A stretch of 64,000 nucleotides of DNA from Microvirga aerilata (GTDB taxonomy: Bacteria; Pseudomonadota; Alphaproteobacteria; Rhizobiales; Beijerinckiaceae): contig NZ_JAEQMY010000013.1 of assembly GCF_016743775.1 (NCBI RefSeq), positions 1 to 64,000 on the forward strand. The letters are read 5' to 3'. The position numbers and the translations under genes were made by a program. This document shows, piece by piece, positions 8,765-19,467 of the stretch. The notes beneath the pieces are model-generated. The model had not been told where the DNA came from, searched no databases, and saw only the letters and a program-made list of their open reading frames with translations. Positions within the stretch are counted from its first letter, which is position 1; every line of letters starts with the position of its first letter.

Positions 8765-8789
8765 GGAACCTCCTGGAGAGATGCGCGTT
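8765..8789 (+). promoter_or_regulatory. EcfG-type general stress promoter ahead of the poly-HAMP kinase gene
   Basis: GGAAC (8765-8769), 16 bases, CGTT (8786-8789). This is an exact match to the alphaproteobacterial general-stress sigma factor consensus GGAAC-N16/17-CGTT. The motif ends about 107 bp before the kinase start codon at 8896, leaving a leader of ordinary length. It suggests that the big kinase and the coupled kinase after it are stress-induced. Confidence 0.65.
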
Positions 8790-8895
8790 ACACAGGGTCG
8801 AATTCCATCCAGACGAACAAAGTAGCTTTGGAATATCGGCGCATTGGGGATCCGGGTGAGAGTAGGCCTGGAACAGCGTAACGGGGGGCTTCCGT

Positions 8896-11800
8896 ATGTC
8901 ACAAGTCGATTCTGCCACCATGCAGCTTGATCCCAAGTTGCTTCTCAAGACCCTGCGTGCCTTCCGCCGTGGCGATTTTTCCGCCCGCCTGCCGTCCGAC
9001 ATGACAGGAATCGACGGTGAAATCGCAGAGGCATTCAACGACATCGCGGATCTGAACCAGGGCCTCGCCCGGGAACTCGACAGGGTGGCGAAGGTCGTCG
9101 GTAAAGAGGGCCGGATCGAGGAGCGCGGACGCCTTGCGGGAGCAACCGGTTGCTGGAGCGAGTGCGTCGACTCCGTAAACGCCATGATCGGCGACATCGT
9201 TCAGCCCACCGTCGAAGTGGCGCGCGTGATCGGCGCCGTGGCCAAGGGCGATCTGAGCCAGACCATCGGCCTCGAAAGCGACGGACGCCCCTTGCGCGGC
9301 GAGTTCCTGCGCATCGGCAAGGTTGTGAACACCATGGTCGGCCAGCTTGGCAGCTTCGCCTCCGAGGTGACCCGCGTGGCTCGCGAGGTGGGCTCCGAAG
9401 GCAAGCTGGGAGGCCAGGCGAAGGTCAAGGGCGTCGCCGGCACCTGGAAGGATCTCACTGAGAACGTGAACCTGATGGCCGCGAACCTCACCGGTCAGGT
9501 GCGTAACATTGCGGAGGTCACGACAGCGGTCGCAAACGGCGACCTGTCGAAGAAGATCACCGTCGACGTGAAAGGTGAAATTCTTGAGCTGAAGGACACC
9601 ATCAACACCATGGTGGACCAGCTCAACTCCTTCGCGTCCGAAGTGACCCGCGTCGCGAAAGAGGTGGGCTCCGAAGGCAAGCTCGGCGGACAGGCTCAAG
9701 TGCGCGGCGTGGGCGGCGTGTGGAAAGACCTCACCGACAATGTGAACATGATGGCCGCGAACCTCACCGGCCAGGTGCGTAACATCGCGGAAGTGACCAC
9801 CGCCGTTGCCCGGGGCGATCTGTCGAAGAAGATCACCGTGGATGTGAAGGGCGAGATCCTTGCTCTCAAATCCACGATTAACACCATGGTGGACCAGCTC
9901 AATTCCTTTGCGTCCGAGGTGACCCGTGTGGCCAAGGAGGTGGGCTCCGAAGGCAAACTCGGCGGTCAAGCGCAGGTGGAGGGCGTCGGCGGCGTCTGGC
10001 GGGACCTTACCGAAAACGTGAACATGATGGGCTCGAACCTCACCGCGCAGGTTCGTAACATTGCCGATGTCACCACGGCCGTCGCGAACGGCGACCTGTC
10101 GAAGAAGATCACCGTGGAGGTTCGCGGCGAGATCCTGGAGCTCAAGAACACCATCAACACCATGGTGGACCAGCTCAACTCCTTTGCCTCGGAGGTGACA
10201 CGCGTCGCCAAGGAGGTGGGCTCCGAAGGCAAGCTTGGAGGCCAGGCGCAGGTGCGCGGCGTTGCGGGCACCTGGAAAGACCTCACAGACAATGTGAACC
10301 TCATGGCCGCCAACCTGACCGGTCAGGTGCGTAACATCGCCGAGGTCACGACCGCGGTCGCAAACGGCGACCTGTCGAAGAAGATTACCGTGGAGGTGAG
10401 AGGAGAAATCCTTGAGCTGAAGTCCACGATCAACACCATGGTGGATCAGCTCAACTCCTTTGCGGGCGAAGTGACCCGCGTGGCCAAGGAGGTGGGCTCC
10501 GAAGGCAAGCTCGGCGGACAAGCCCGAGTCGAAGGTGTCGCGGGCACCTGGAAGGATCTCACGGATAACGTGAACCTGATGGCGGCAAACCTCACCGGTC
10601 AGGTGCGTAACATCGCCGAGGTCACGACAGCGGTCGCCAATGGCGACCTGTCCAAAAAGATCACCGTGGATGTGCGTGGTGAGATCCTGGAGCTGAAATC
10701 CACCATCAACACCATGGTGGATCAGCTCAATTCATTCGCGGGCGAGGTGACCCGCGTGGCGCGTGAGGTGGGTACCGAAGGCAAGCTTGGAGGCCAAGCA
10801 CAAGTGCGCGGTGTCGGCGGCGTGTGGAAAGACCTCACCGACAACGTGAACATGATGGCCGCGAACCTCACCGGCCAGGTGCGCAACATCGCGGAAGTCA
10901 CGACTGCGGTTGCGAACGGCGACCTGTCCAAGAAAATCACCGTGGCTGTCGAAGGCGAGATCCTGGAGCTGAAGTCCACGATCAACACCATGGTGGACCA
11001 GCTCAATTCGTTTGCTGGCGAGGTGACCCGCGTGGCGCGCGAGGTGGGTACCGAAGGCAAGCTCGGCGGCCAGGCGCAGGTGCGCGGTGTCGGTGGTGTG
11101 TGGAAGGACCTCACCGACAACGTGAACATGATGGCCGCGAACCTCACCGGTCAGGTGCGTAACATCGCGGAAGTCACGACAGCGGTCGCCAATGGCGACC
11201 TGTCCAAAAAGATCACCGTGGATGTGCGTGGTGAGATCCTGGAGCTGAAATCGACCATCAATACCATGGTGGATCAGCTCAATTCCTTCGCCTCCGAGGT
11301 GACCCGTGTGGCGCGCGAGGTGGGTATCGAGGGCAAGCTCGGCGGTCAGGCGCAGGTGCGCGGCGTCGCCGGCACCTGGAAGGACCTCACAGACAATGTG
11401 AACATGATGGCGAACAACCTCACCGGTCAGGTGCGAGGCATCGCCAGCGTCGTGACCGCGGTTGCCGAGGGCGACCTCAAGCGCAAGCTCACCGTGGATG
11501 CCAAGGGCGAGATTGCGGCTCTCGCCGAGACTATCAACGAGATGATCGATACGCTCGCGACCTTCGCCGACCAGGTGACGAACGTCGCCCGCGAAGTGGG
11601 CGTCGAGGGCAAGCTCGGCGGTCAGGCAAGGGTGCCTGGCGCAGCGGGCCTGTGGCGTGACCTCACGGACAACGTGAACCAGCTCGCGGCGAACCTGACC
11701 ACCCAGGTGCGCGCCATCGCGGATGTGGCCACCGCCGTGACCAAGGGCGATCTGACCCGGTCGATTTCGGTGGAAGCCTCGGGCGAGCTGGCCTCGCTCA

Positions 11801-14745
11801 AGGACAACGTCAACGAGATGATCCGCAACTTGCGCGATACGACGCTCAAGAACGCGGAGCAGGATTGGCTCAAGACCAATCTCGCCAAGTTCACCCGAAT
11901 GCTGCAGGGCGAGCGCGACCTCACCACCGTGTCGAACATGATCCTGTCGGAGATCGCCCCGCTCGTGAACGCGCAGCAGGGCGTGTTCTACACGGTCGAG
12001 AGCGACGGCAACGAACCGATGCTCGAGATGGTAGCTTCCTATGCATTCACGGAAAGAAAGCACCTAAACAACCGCTTCCGCCTTCGCGAGGGTCTGGTTG
12101 GCCAGGTCGCCTACGAGAAGAAGCGCATTCTTCTCACCAACGTGCCGGGCGACTACATCACGATCAGCTCTGCTCTTGGTGAAGCGCCGCCGCTCAACAT
12201 CATCGTTCTTCCGGTGCTGTTCGAACAGGAGGTGAAGGCCGTGATCGAGCTTGCCTCGTTCAGCCGCTTCTCGGAGACCCATCAATCCTTCCTTGAGCAG
12301 CTCACCGAGTCGATCGGTATTGTTCTCAACACGATTGCCGCGAACATGCGCACGGAAGGCCTGCTGAAGCAGTCGCAGCTCCTCACCACCGAGCTGCAGA
12401 GCCAGCAGGAGGAGTTGAGAACGACGAACGATCGGCTGGAACAGCAGGCCGCGACCCTGCGCCAATCGGAGGAGCTCCTGCGTCAGCAGCAGGAAGCGCT
12501 CCAGAAGACGAACGAGGAGCTGGAAGACAAGGCCCGTCTGCTCGAAATCCAGAAGCGCGAGGTCGAGACCAAGAACCAGGAGGTCTCGGTTGCGAAAACC
12601 GCGCTGGAGGAGAAGGCCGAGCAGCTCTCGCTGACGTCGCGCTACAAGTCGCAGTTCCTGGCCAACATGAGCCACGAACTCCGGACGCCTCTGAACTCGC
12701 TCCTTATTCTCTCGAAGCTTCTGACAGAGAACTCGGACGGCAACCTGACCGACAAGCAGAGGGAGTTCGCCAAGACGATCCATGCGGCAGGGTCCGACCT
12801 GCTATCGCTCATCAACGACATCCTGGATCTATCCAAGATCGAGTCCGGCACCGTGAGCATGGAAGTCTCAAGCGTCGGGTTCCGGGATCTCGTCGAGAAT
12901 ATGGAGCGCACCTTCCGCCAGGTTGCGGAGGAGAGAAAGCTCGACTTCCATATCGACGTGGACCAGAAGCTTCCGCCGACGATCAGGACGGATTCGAAAC
13001 GCCTGCAGCAGGTGTTGCGCAATCTCTTGTCGAATGCCTTCAAGTTCACGGAGCGAGGCGGCGTCACCCTTCAGATCGGCACGGCCGAGGGATCGCCTCT
13101 GCGCGCCGGCAGCCAATGGATCGCGGTGTCCGTCACCGACACCGGGATCGGCATTCCGGAGGAGAAGCAGCGCATCATCTTCGAAGCCTTCCAGCAGGCC
13201 GACGGAACCACAAGCCGCAAGTACGGCGGAACGGGTCTCGGGCTGTCGATCAGCCGTGAAATCGCGCGCCTCCTCGGCGGTGAGATCGTGGTCTCCAGCA
13301 CCCCGGGAAGCGGCTCGACCTTCACGCTCTTCCTGCCGATAGAGCCGCCTGCAAGTCACGGAAATGCAGGTGCAGGGTCCTTTAGCAAGGCCAATGGCGA
13401 TGGTGCGACGAACTATGCTCCTTCCGATGACAGCTCAGGCACGATGATCCGGCAGCCATCGGCTGCGATGGCGCTCTCAGCCTCGCTGGACGATCGCCAT
13501 GCGATCACGACAGGGGATCGGGTTGTCCTCATCATCGAAGACGACGCCATGTTCGCCTCGGTGTTGCTGGAACTCGCACGCGAGGAAGGCTTCAAGGGGC
13601 TCATCGCCATGGACGGAGCGTCCGCTCTGGCATTGGCCCACCGGTACAAGCCGCATGCGATCACCCTCGACATCGGCCTTCCCGACATGGACGGCTGGGC
13701 ATTGCTCGATCTCCTGAAGCATGACCCCAGGACCCGGCATGTTCCGATCCATGTGATCTCGGTTGACGATCAGAAGAAGCGCGGCCTCAAAGCGGGCGCC
13801 TTCGGGTTCCTCGAGAAGCCTGTGGACCGGGAGGCTCTGATGGGGGCGCTGAACCGCACGAAGGAGTTCATCGACAGGCCTGTGAAGAAGCTGCTCCTCG
13901 TCGAGGACGACGACAACCAGCGCATGAGCTTGTCCGAGCTCATGAAGAACGAGCAGGTGGACGTTACTGCCGTGGGCACGGCCGAAGCGGCGTTGGAGAC
14001 GATTCAGGTGCGGCAGTTCGATTGCGCTATCGTCGATCTCGGCTTGCCTGATCTTCCCGGTGTCGAGCTGATCGAGCGCATCCGCAACACAAAGAGTGGC
14101 GAGGAGCTGCCGATCGTCATTTATACGGGGCAGGATCTGACAAAGGCGGAGGAGCGGCGGCTGCAAGGTATTGCCGCGACCCTCATCGTCAAAGGGGAGG
14201 GCTCGTCCGAGCGGCTGCTGAACGATACGGCCTTGTTCCTGCACAAGACGATCAGCGCCATTCCTGAAGACAAGCATATCATCGTAGAGCGCCGGGCCGA
14301 CGACTCGCTCGAGGGTCGAAAGGTTCTGGTCATCGACGACGACATGCGCAACATCTTCTCGCTGACGAGCGCACTCGAACAGTATGGGATGTCGGTTGTC
14401 TTCGCGGAAAACGGTCTCGAAGGGATCGAGAAGCTTCAGGCCACTCCTGAGATCGACGTGGCGCTGGTCGACATCATGATGCCGGAGATGGACGGTTACG
14501 AGACCATGCGTGAAATTCGACGCATCCCGCGTTATCACAACCTTCCGCTCGTCGCCGTTACGGCGAAGGCCATGAAGGGTGATCGCGAGAAATGCATTGA
14601 AGCAGGCGCCACGGACTATGTGTCGAAACCTGTGGACATCGATCAACTTCTCGCGGTCTTGCGCGTTCAGCTCAGTCGGAGCACTTATACCCCGGACAGG
14701 AATGCTGTTTCCAATGGCGTGGCAGAAACCGGACTGAACTCATGA
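8896..14745 (+). CDS. poly-HAMP hybrid sensor histidine kinase (HAMP repeats-GAF-HisKA-HATPase-3xREC)
   Basis: A 1949-residue protein with no signal peptide or membrane segment. Residues 1 to about 978 are a HAMP array: a degenerate first unit, then nine 92-residue units, each with an EGKLGGQ signature. A GAF domain follows (about 1000-1145), then a Gln/Glu-rich coiled coil (about 1150-1240) and HisKA with phospho-acceptor His1260 (SHELRTP). The HATPase has its N box at about 1376, DTGIGIP from Asp1415 and GGTGLGLSI. Three receiver domains carry Asp1592, Asp1714 and Asp1859. The repeat array recalls the poly-HAMP region of fungal group III (Nik1-type) osmosensor kinases, here with more repeats and an added GAF domain. 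It overlaps the next kinase gene by 4 bp, so both are probably co-translated. The signal and the output partner are unknown. Confidence 0.93.
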   Translation: MSQVDSATMQLDPKLLLKTLRAFRRGDFSARLPSDMTGIDGEIAEAFNDIADLNQGLARELDRVAKVVGKEGRIEERGRLAGATGCWSECVDSVNAMIGDIVQPTVEVARVIGAVAKGDLSQTIGLESDGRPLRGEFLRIGKVVNTMVGQLGSFASEVTRVAREVGSEGKLGGQAKVKGVAGTWKDLTENVNLMAANLTGQVRNIAEVTTAVANGDLSKKITVDVKGEILELKDTINTMVDQLNSFASEVTRVAKEVGSEGKLGGQAQVRGVGGVWKDLTDNVNMMAANLTGQVRNIAEVTTAVARGDLSKKITVDVKGEILALKSTINTMVDQLNSFASEVTRVAKEVGSEGKLGGQAQVEGVGGVWRDLTENVNMMGSNLTAQVRNIADVTTAVANGDLSKKITVEVRGEILELKNTINTMVDQLNSFASEVTRVAKEVGSEGKLGGQAQVRGVAGTWKDLTDNVNLMAANLTGQVRNIAEVTTAVANGDLSKKITVEVRGEILELKSTINTMVDQLNSFAGEVTRVAKEVGSEGKLGGQARVEGVAGTWKDLTDNVNLMAANLTGQVRNIAEVTTAVANGDLSKKITVDVRGEILELKSTINTMVDQLNSFAGEVTRVAREVGTEGKLGGQAQVRGVGGVWKDLTDNVNMMAANLTGQVRNIAEVTTAVANGDLSKKITVAVEGEILELKSTINTMVDQLNSFAGEVTRVAREVGTEGKLGGQAQVRGVGGVWKDLTDNVNMMAANLTGQVRNIAEVTTAVANGDLSKKITVDVRGEILELKSTINTMVDQLNSFASEVTRVAREVGIEGKLGGQAQVRGVAGTWKDLTDNVNMMANNLTGQVRGIASVVTAVAEGDLKRKLTVDAKGEIAALAETINEMIDTLATFADQVTNVAREVGVEGKLGGQARVPGAAGLWRDLTDNVNQLAANLTTQVRAIADVATAVTKGDLTRSISVEASGELASLKDNVNEMIRNLRDTTLKNAEQDWLKTNLAKFTRMLQGERDLTTVSNMILSEIAPLVNAQQGVFYTVESDGNEPMLEMVASYAFTERKHLNNRFRLREGLVGQVAYEKKRILLTNVPGDYITISSALGEAPPLNIIVLPVLFEQEVKAVIELASFSRFSETHQSFLEQLTESIGIVLNTIAANMRTEGLLKQSQLLTTELQSQQEELRTTNDRLEQQAATLRQSEELLRQQQEALQKTNEELEDKARLLEIQKREVETKNQEVSVAKTALEEKAEQLSLTSRYKSQFLANMSHELRTPLNSLLILSKLLTENSDGNLTDKQREFAKTIHAAGSDLLSLINDILDLSKIESGTVSMEVSSVGFRDLVENMERTFRQVAEERKLDFHIDVDQKLPPTIRTDSKRLQQVLRNLLSNAFKFTERGGVTLQIGTAEGSPLRAGSQWIAVSVTDTGIGIPEEKQRIIFEAFQQADGTTSRKYGGTGLGLSISREIARLLGGEIVVSSTPGSGSTFTLFLPIEPPASHGNAGAGSFSKANGDGATNYAPSDDSSGTMIRQPSAAMALSASLDDRHAITTGDRVVLIIEDDAMFASVLLELAREEGFKGLIAMDGASALALAHRYKPHAITLDIGLPDMDGWALLDLLKHDPRTRHVPIHVISVDDQKKRGLKAGAFGFLEKPVDREALMGALNRTKEFIDRPVKKLLLVEDDDNQRMSLSELMKNEQVDVTAVGTAEAALETIQVRQFDCAIVDLGLPDLPGVELIERIRNTKSGEELPIVIYTGQDLTKAEERRLQGIAATLIVKGEGSSERLLNDTALFLHKTISAIPEDKHIIVERRADDSLEGRKVLVIDDDMRNIFSLTSALEQYGMSVVFAENGLEGIEKLQATPEIDVALVDIMMPEMDGYETMREIRRIPRYHNLPLVAVTAKAMKGDREKCIEAGATDYVSKPVDIDQLLAVLRVQLSRSTYTPDRNAVSNGVAETGLNS
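9346..11829 (+). repeat. nine tandem 276-bp coding repeats (92 codons each)
   Basis: In-frame units start every 276 bases: the GxEGKLGGQ codons begin at 9391, 9667, 9943, 10219, 10495, 10771, 11047, 11323 and 11599. Units 1-8 are almost identical in protein and differ mainly by synonymous changes. Unit 9 and the copy before unit 1 (about 9070-9345) are diverged. An exact 80-base identity links unit 5 (10621-10700) and unit 7 (11173-11252), which are 552 bp (two units) apart. This points to unequal crossing over or gene conversion within the array. Confidence 0.95.
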
Positions 14746-16847
14746 TGCACGACGTTAGACCGGTGGAGGCGAGCTCGGACTCAGATGCATTCCATCTGGT
14801 TTCGGCCCGGCTGCCGGCTGACCCGATCTTGGCAAAGATTCTGGTGGTCGATGACGATCCCCGGAATCTTATTGCCGTCGAAGAGGTGCTGCGCTCCCCC
14901 GGGATCGAAATCGTAAAGGCCGACTCCGGAGAGGCGGCCTTGAGGCAGGTTCTCCAGGAGGATTTCGCGGTCATTCTGCTTGACGTGCAGATGCCGCGGC
15001 TCGACGGATACGAGGTTGCCGGCCTGATCCGGAACCGGCCGCGCTCCTCGCGCGTGCCGATCCTGTTCCTTACGGCCTTCAACAAAGACGACATGCACGT
15101 CTTCAAAGGGTATTCGGCAGGTGCGGTCGATTATGTGTTCAAGCCCATCGAGCCACTGATCCTCAAGTCGAAGGTCGACATCTTCGTCGACCTTTACCGC
15201 AAGACGGAAGAGATCCGCCGACAAGGTGAGCAGGAGCGCCGCCTCCTGATGGAGAACCTGCATGTTCGCAGCGAGAAGCTGAGAACGGAGCAGGCTTTGC
15301 GCCGTCGCGAGGAGCATCAGGCGATTGTTCTGCAATCGCTGCCGATCGCGCTTTATACGGCCTCCGTCGAGGAGAATCACCGGCAGCTTCACTTCACGAA
15401 CGAGAGCATCGAGCGCATTACCGGCTTTCGTCCCGAGGCTTTTCTCGAGCGCTCCGACTTCTGGTCTTCGCGGATCAATCCTGAGGATCAGGAGCGGGTT
15501 CTCACGGAATTGCAGCGTCTGGAAGAGGATGGCGCGGTCAATCTCGAATACCGCTGGCGCTGCGCGGACGGCGTGGAGAGGCACTTCCTCGACCAAACCG
15601 TGCTGATGCGCGATGACGAGGGACGGCCGAGGGAGTTCTTCGGCATGTGGTTCGATATCACCGAGCGCAAGCAGATGGAGCAGAACCTGCTTCACGCCAG
15701 CAAGCTCGAAGCCGTCGGGCGTCTCACCGGAGGCATAGCGCACGACTTCAACAACATGCTGAGCGTCGTCATCGGCAATCTTGATCTCCTGAAGAAAACC
15801 ATTCAGGGCAACGAGAAGGCCGAGCGGCGTGTGCGCATGGCCCTGGAAAGCGCGCAACACTGCGCCGACCTGACATACCGCCTGCTGACCTTCTCACGAC
15901 GCCAGGCGCTCCAGGTCTCGACCATCGACGTAAGTGTTCTAATGCCGAGCCTTCTGGAACTTATGCGGCGAACGCTGGGCGAGCGCATCAACGCAAAGCT
16001 GCAATCCCAGCAAGGCATCTGGCCGATTCAAGTCGACCGAGCCCAGTTCGAGGCCGCTCTCCTGAATCTTGCCGTGAATGCGCGGGACGCCATGCCGGAG
16101 GGCGGCGATCTTACGATCTCTGTCGAGAACCGGGTCACGGAGGAGGGAAGGTCCCATCCCAGCGGTGAGTTTGTGGTGATTTCCGTCAGCGACACCGGAA
16201 CCGGGATGCCGCCGGAGGTTCTGGAGAAAGTGTTCGAGCCCTTCTTCACCACCAAGGAAAGCGGGAAGGGAACAGGCCTGGGCTTGAGCATGGTTTACGG
16301 TTTCGTTCAGCAGTGCCATGGCCATGTAGAAGTCGACAGCACTCCGAACGCCGGCACGACGATCCGGATTTTCCTGCCAAGATCTCAGGAAGCTGCTGCA
16401 AGCGCGTCGGAGGCTCAGCCCGGTTCGGCCCAGCCTTTCGGCGAAGGACGAACCGTGCTGGTCGTCGAGGACAATCCGGCCGTTCGTCAGGTGGCGATCT
16501 CCACCCTGCATTCCCTAGGATTCCAGGTGATCGAAGCGGAGAATGGCGATGAAGCCGCGGAATTGCTGAAGTTGAGCAAGGACGTGAGTCTCGTGCTCTC
16601 GGACGTCAGAATGCCGGGTGAACTTTCTGGAGTCGATCTGGCGCGCCTCGTTCAGCAGGAGCGGCCGGAAATCCAGGTTCTTTTGACCACAGGCTATTTC
16701 GACGGCGAAGATACGGTTGAGGGTCTCAATCTTCTCTACAAGCCGTACCGAGCAGCGGATCTCGCAGAAAAAATCAGGTCATTGATGGAACTGCCGCAGC
16801 CTGATCGGGCCGACGTGGCGCCGCCTCGCTCCGTTGCTGTTGCATAG
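14742..16847 (+). CDS. hybrid histidine kinase, REC-PAS-HisKA-HATPase-REC
   Basis: A 701-residue soluble kinase. The N-terminal receiver (about 30-150) has phospho-acceptor Asp81 (LLDVQMP). A coiled linker leads to a PAS/PAC domain (about 192-312), then HisKA with His334 (GGIAHDFNN, the HisKA form without Glu after His), a HATPase ending in [13 protein letters not shown] and a C-terminal receiver (about 570-690, Asp621 in LSDVRMPG). Its ATG overlaps the stop of the poly-HAMP kinase gene (ATGA), which implies translational coupling and a joint phosphorelay. The N-terminal receiver could accept phosphate from the partner kinase (inference). No DNA-binding output domain occurs in either protein. 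Confidence 0.92.
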   Translation: MMHDVRPVEASSDSDAFHLVSARLPADPILAKILVVDDDPRNLIAVEEVLRSPGIEIVKADSGEAALRQVLQEDFAVILLDVQMPRLDGYEVAGLIRNRPRSSRVPILFLTAFNKDDMHVFKGYSAGAVDYVFKPIEPLILKSKVDIFVDLYRKTEEIRRQGEQERRLLMENLHVRSEKLRTEQALRRREEHQAIVLQSLPIALYTASVEENHRQLHFTNESIERITGFRPEAFLERSDFWSSRINPEDQERVLTELQRLEEDGAVNLEYRWRCADGVERHFLDQTVLMRDDEGRPREFFGMWFDITERKQMEQNLLHASKLEAVGRLTGGIAHDFNNMLSVVIGNLDLLKKTIQGNEKAERRVRMALESAQHCADLTYRLLTFSRRQALQVSTIDVSVLMPSLLELMRRTLGERINAKLQSQQGIWPIQVDRAQFEAALLNLAVNARDAMPEGGDLTISVENRVTEEGRSHPSGEFVVISVSDTGTGMPPEVLEKVFEPFFTTKESGKGTGLGLSMVYGFVQQCHGHVEVDSTPNAGTTIRIFLPRSQEAAASASEAQPGSAQPFGEGRTVLVVEDNPAVRQVAISTLHSLGFQVIEAENGDEAAELLKLSKDVSLVLSDVRMPGELSGVDLARLVQQERPEIQVLLTTGYFDGEDTVEGLNLLYKPYRAADLAEKIRSLMELPQPDRADVAPPRSVAVA

Positions 16848-16855
16848 GTCAACCT

Positions 16856-17086
16856 TTAAGAGTCGATGCTGAGCGTGTCTCTGTCGCCACGCCAAGCGGT
16901 GTAGAAGTCGCCGGTGCGATCGAAGATGAAAACGGTTGGGTCGTTGGACACCATGGACCAGCACGCCGACTCGATGGCGAACTTCAATGCCTTGGCGCGA
17001 AAGTAGAAGGACCCAAGATCTCGGCCGAATTGCGAAACGGTCCAGCGGTTGTGTTTGAATGCAACGCAGTATGCTCCGTGGGGCAT
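16856..17086 (-). CDS. small hypothetical protein, DUF2188-like pattern
   Basis: A 76-residue protein read from the ATG at 17086. This start is favoured over the further upstream Met at 17158 because GGGAGGTG lies five bases before it. The layout (strand, NRWTVSQFG, a helix with RAKALKFAIESA, a second strand VFIFDRTGDF, then a Trp-Arg end) resembles the short DUF2188 fold, but the match is by eye. It converges on the kinase gene (8-bp gap). Function unknown. Confidence 0.6.
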   Translation of the reverse strand: MPHGAYCVAFKHNRWTVSQFGRDLGSFYFRAKALKFAIESACWSMVSNDPTVFIFDRTGDFYTAWRGDRDTLSIDS

Positions 17087-17256
17087 GAGGCACCTCCCAA
17101 GTAGCTGGGCCGGCAAATCACAGGTGCCGTTGCTAAACATCTTCGAAAAAGAAGGCAACCCACCAGGGCCTATCTACCGGGCGAACCTTTAACGATGGGT
17201 TTCGCAGGGCATCTGCTTCGGGCCGGGCAGTTTCATGCGCTGCGGCAGCAACTGGG

Positions 17257-18027
17257 TCAGAGAGAAGCTGTCACTCCACCATCAACATAGATGATCTGCC
17301 CGTTGACGAAGTTCGAAGCGTCCGAGGCGAGGAAGACGCCGGCTCCGACGAGATCCTTGAGTTCACCCCAACGGCGAGAGGGCGTACGGGCGATCAGCCA
17401 ATCCGAAAAAGCCCGATCATCGACGAGGGCCTGGTTGAGTTCCGTCTTGAAGTAGCCCGGCCCGATGCCGTTGACCTGCAGGCCGTGCTTGCCCCAATCG
17501 ATGGCCATGCCCTTCGTCAGCATCTTCACCGCTCCCTTGCTTGCCGTGTAGGGAGCAATCGACGGGCGGCCGAGTTCGCTTTGAACCGAGCAGATGTTGA
17601 TGATCTTCCCACGTCCACGGGGAATCATCTTTCTGGCGACGGCCTGGCCAACGTAGAAGACACTGTCGACATTGACCGTCATCAACTCATGCCACGTATC
17701 CTCCGCAAATTCCTCCAGTGGGGCTCGGCGCTGCATTCCGGCATTGTTCACCAGAATGTCGATGGGCCCGACGGAGGTCTCGATGGTCTCGACGGCGTCC
17801 TTGACGGCAGCGCTGTCGGTAACATCGAAGGCCATCTCGTATACGCTGAGGCCTTCGTGGCGCAGCGTCCGTGCGGCGTCCGCTACCTTGTCGGGCCGGC
17901 GGCCGTTGAGCACAACCCTCGCCCCCGCCTGACCCAAGCCTAAAGCCAGAGCAAGGCCGATGCCTGCGCTTGACCCCGTCACCAGAGCAACGCGCCCCGT
18001 TAGATCGAAGAGACCCCCAACGCTCAT
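17257..18027 (-). CDS. short-chain dehydrogenase, gluconate 5-dehydrogenase (IdnO)-like
   Basis: A 256-residue classical SDR: TGSSAGIG nucleotide-binding loop near residue 17, NNAGMQRR in the middle, catalytic YTASKGA, and a C-terminal NGQIIYVDGG typical of the family. NNAGMQRR and the overall pattern fit gluconate 5-dehydrogenase/keto-gluconate reductases, but SDR substrates cannot be read from motifs alone. Its start overlaps the end of the upstream FAD-linked oxidase gene by 4 bp, so the two are in one operon with the enolase-superfamily gene. A role in sugar-acid oxidation or reduction is inferred. Confidence 0.88.
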   Translation of the reverse strand: MSVGGLFDLTGRVALVTGSSAGIGLALALGLGQAGARVVLNGRRPDKVADAARTLRHEGLSVYEMAFDVTDSAAVKDAVETIETSVGPIDILVNNAGMQRRAPLEEFAEDTWHELMTVNVDSVFYVGQAVARKMIPRGRGKIINICSVQSELGRPSIAPYTASKGAVKMLTKGMAIDWGKHGLQVNGIGPGYFKTELNQALVDDRAFSDWLIARTPSRRWGELKDLVGAGVFLASDASNFVNGQIIYVDGGVTASL

Positions 18028-19400
18028 AGCACTCGCCCCGGATTCAGGATGCCCTCGGGATCGAGCATCTGCTTCATCTTGGCCATCAGTTCACGCTCAG
18101 GCTCGGTCCTGCTCAAGGGGAGGTACGGGCGCTTGATCCGCCCGATGCCATGCTCGGCTGAGATGGATCCCCCAAGCCCGGACACGAGATCATAGACGAG
18201 CTTCTGAACGCCCTTCTTGATGCCGTCATCCATATCGCGAATGGCGACGTTGATGTGGATGTTGCTGTCGGCCACATGGCCGAAGACCACGTAGACAGCA
18301 TCCGGCCAATGCCTCGGCATCTCCTGACGCAGGTGTTCGACCGCCTCGGTCATCCGGTTGAGAGGGACGCTGACATCGAACCGGATCTCCTCCGGCAGGA
18401 AGCGACCGTATTCATAGGGTGTTTCCCGATAGGCCCAGAAGCGGTTCCTGCCTGCACGCGATTGGGCAACCACCGCATCCTTGATGAGGTTTTGCTCATA
18501 AAACTCGCCGAGGAGCAGCGAGAAGGCTTCCGTTCCTGCGGGATCCTCTCCCATGTCGGCTTCAATCAGCAGGGTCACGTCGTGCTCGGCTTCGAAAGCG
18601 GCCGGCAAGCCGCAGATCCCGGTTGCAACCGTCATGAACTCCCGCCACATGGCCTCGAAAACCAGCAGGCGCCCTGGATGAGCCTGCTGGAATTTGCGCA
18701 GCACCACGAGGGCGTCATCGAAGCTGCTGACCGCGCAGAGAGCCGTCTGGATGCCTTGCGGCTTCGGGTGCAGGCCGATGACCACGCGCGTGATGACGCC
18801 AAGCGTCCCTTCGCTGCCGATGAACAACTGGGTCCAATCGTATCCGGCATTGTTCTTCAGCATCTTGTTGAGCGAGCGTATCACGGTGCCGTCCGCAAGG
18901 ACGACTTCGAGGCCCAAGGTGTTGCGCCTCGCCATGCCATAACGCACCACCTGATTGCCGCCTGCATTGGTCGCGATGTTGCCGCCGATGGTGCAACTGC
19001 CCCGTGCTCCCAGATCGATCCCGCACAGGAAGCCTGCTTCATCGGCGGCCTGCTGGATGGTGGCGAGCGGCGTGCCGGCAAGGGCCGTCAACGTAGCGCT
19101 GGCCTGGTCAATCTCCTCGATCCCGTTCATGCGCTCCAGAGAAAGAGCGATTTCCCCAGTCTCCGGATGCGCACCGCCCGCAAGCCCCGTCAACCCGCCC
19201 TGAGTGACGACCGGGTGGCGGTGCTGGTGGCAAATCTTCAGGGCCGCCGCGATATCCTCTGTCGTTTGGGGAAGGATCAAAGCCAGAGGCTGAGTCGGTT
19301 GCAACCCGCTCGCATCGGCATGGTTGCGGGACGGGATATCGGACCCGGTGCGAACCTGGGTTCCCAAGGCAGCTGCGAGAGCCTCGATCACATTGCTCAT
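18024..19400 (-). CDS. FAD-linked 2-hydroxyacid dehydrogenase (GlcD/D-lactate dehydrogenase type)
   Basis: A 458-residue flavoprotein of the PCMH/VAO family when started at the ATG at 19400 (MSNVIEAL). The extra upstream frame to 19487 is poor coding sequence and overlaps the next gene. The FAD-binding half contains VVTQGGLTGLAGG and GARGSCTIGGNIATNAGG. The C-terminal half has the FAD-oxidase C domain with GHVADSNIHIN and SAEHGIG, both typical of GlcD/Dld/D-2-hydroxyglutarate dehydrogenases. It oxidises a D-2-hydroxy acid to a 2-keto acid. Neighbouring dehydratase and SDR suggest a sugar-acid intermediate as substrate. Confidence 0.9.
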   Translation of the reverse strand: MSNVIEALAAALGTQVRTGSDIPSRNHADASGLQPTQPLALILPQTTEDIAAALKICHQHRHPVVTQGGLTGLAGGAHPETGEIALSLERMNGIEEIDQASATLTALAGTPLATIQQAADEAGFLCGIDLGARGSCTIGGNIATNAGGNQVVRYGMARRNTLGLEVVLADGTVIRSLNKMLKNNAGYDWTQLFIGSEGTLGVITRVVIGLHPKPQGIQTALCAVSSFDDALVVLRKFQQAHPGRLLVFEAMWREFMTVATGICGLPAAFEAEHDVTLLIEADMGEDPAGTEAFSLLLGEFYEQNLIKDAVVAQSRAGRNRFWAYRETPYEYGRFLPEEIRFDVSVPLNRMTEAVEHLRQEMPRHWPDAVYVVFGHVADSNIHINVAIRDMDDGIKKGVQKLVYDLVSGLGGSISAEHGIGRIKRPYLPLSRTEPERELMAKMKQMLDPEGILNPGRVL

Positions 19401-19467
19401 TGTTTTTCTGTCTTCGCGAATGGGGTGGTGATTGCTGAGCGGACCGGGAGAAACGCCCAAGCTGCAT

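Larger units (their letters stand above)
8449..8895. other. 447-bp intergenic region between the kdu operon and the poly-HAMP kinase gene
   Basis: No convincing gene is present: the short open frames on either strand look like chance. It contains the operon terminator (8507-8548) and an EcfG-type promoter motif (8765-8789), described separately. The stretch between about 8560 and 8760 holds nothing I can name. Confidence 0.6.

Noticed and set aside
8899..10521. 540-codon minus-strand frame inside the poly-HAMP gene
   Set aside because: It repeats every 92 codons only because the coding strand does, and is His/Leu/Val-biased with no protein character.
9346..11829. Regular repeats considered as CRISPR or other non-coding array
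   Set aside because: Units are 276 bp, contiguous without spacers, in frame and translated into HAMP domains.
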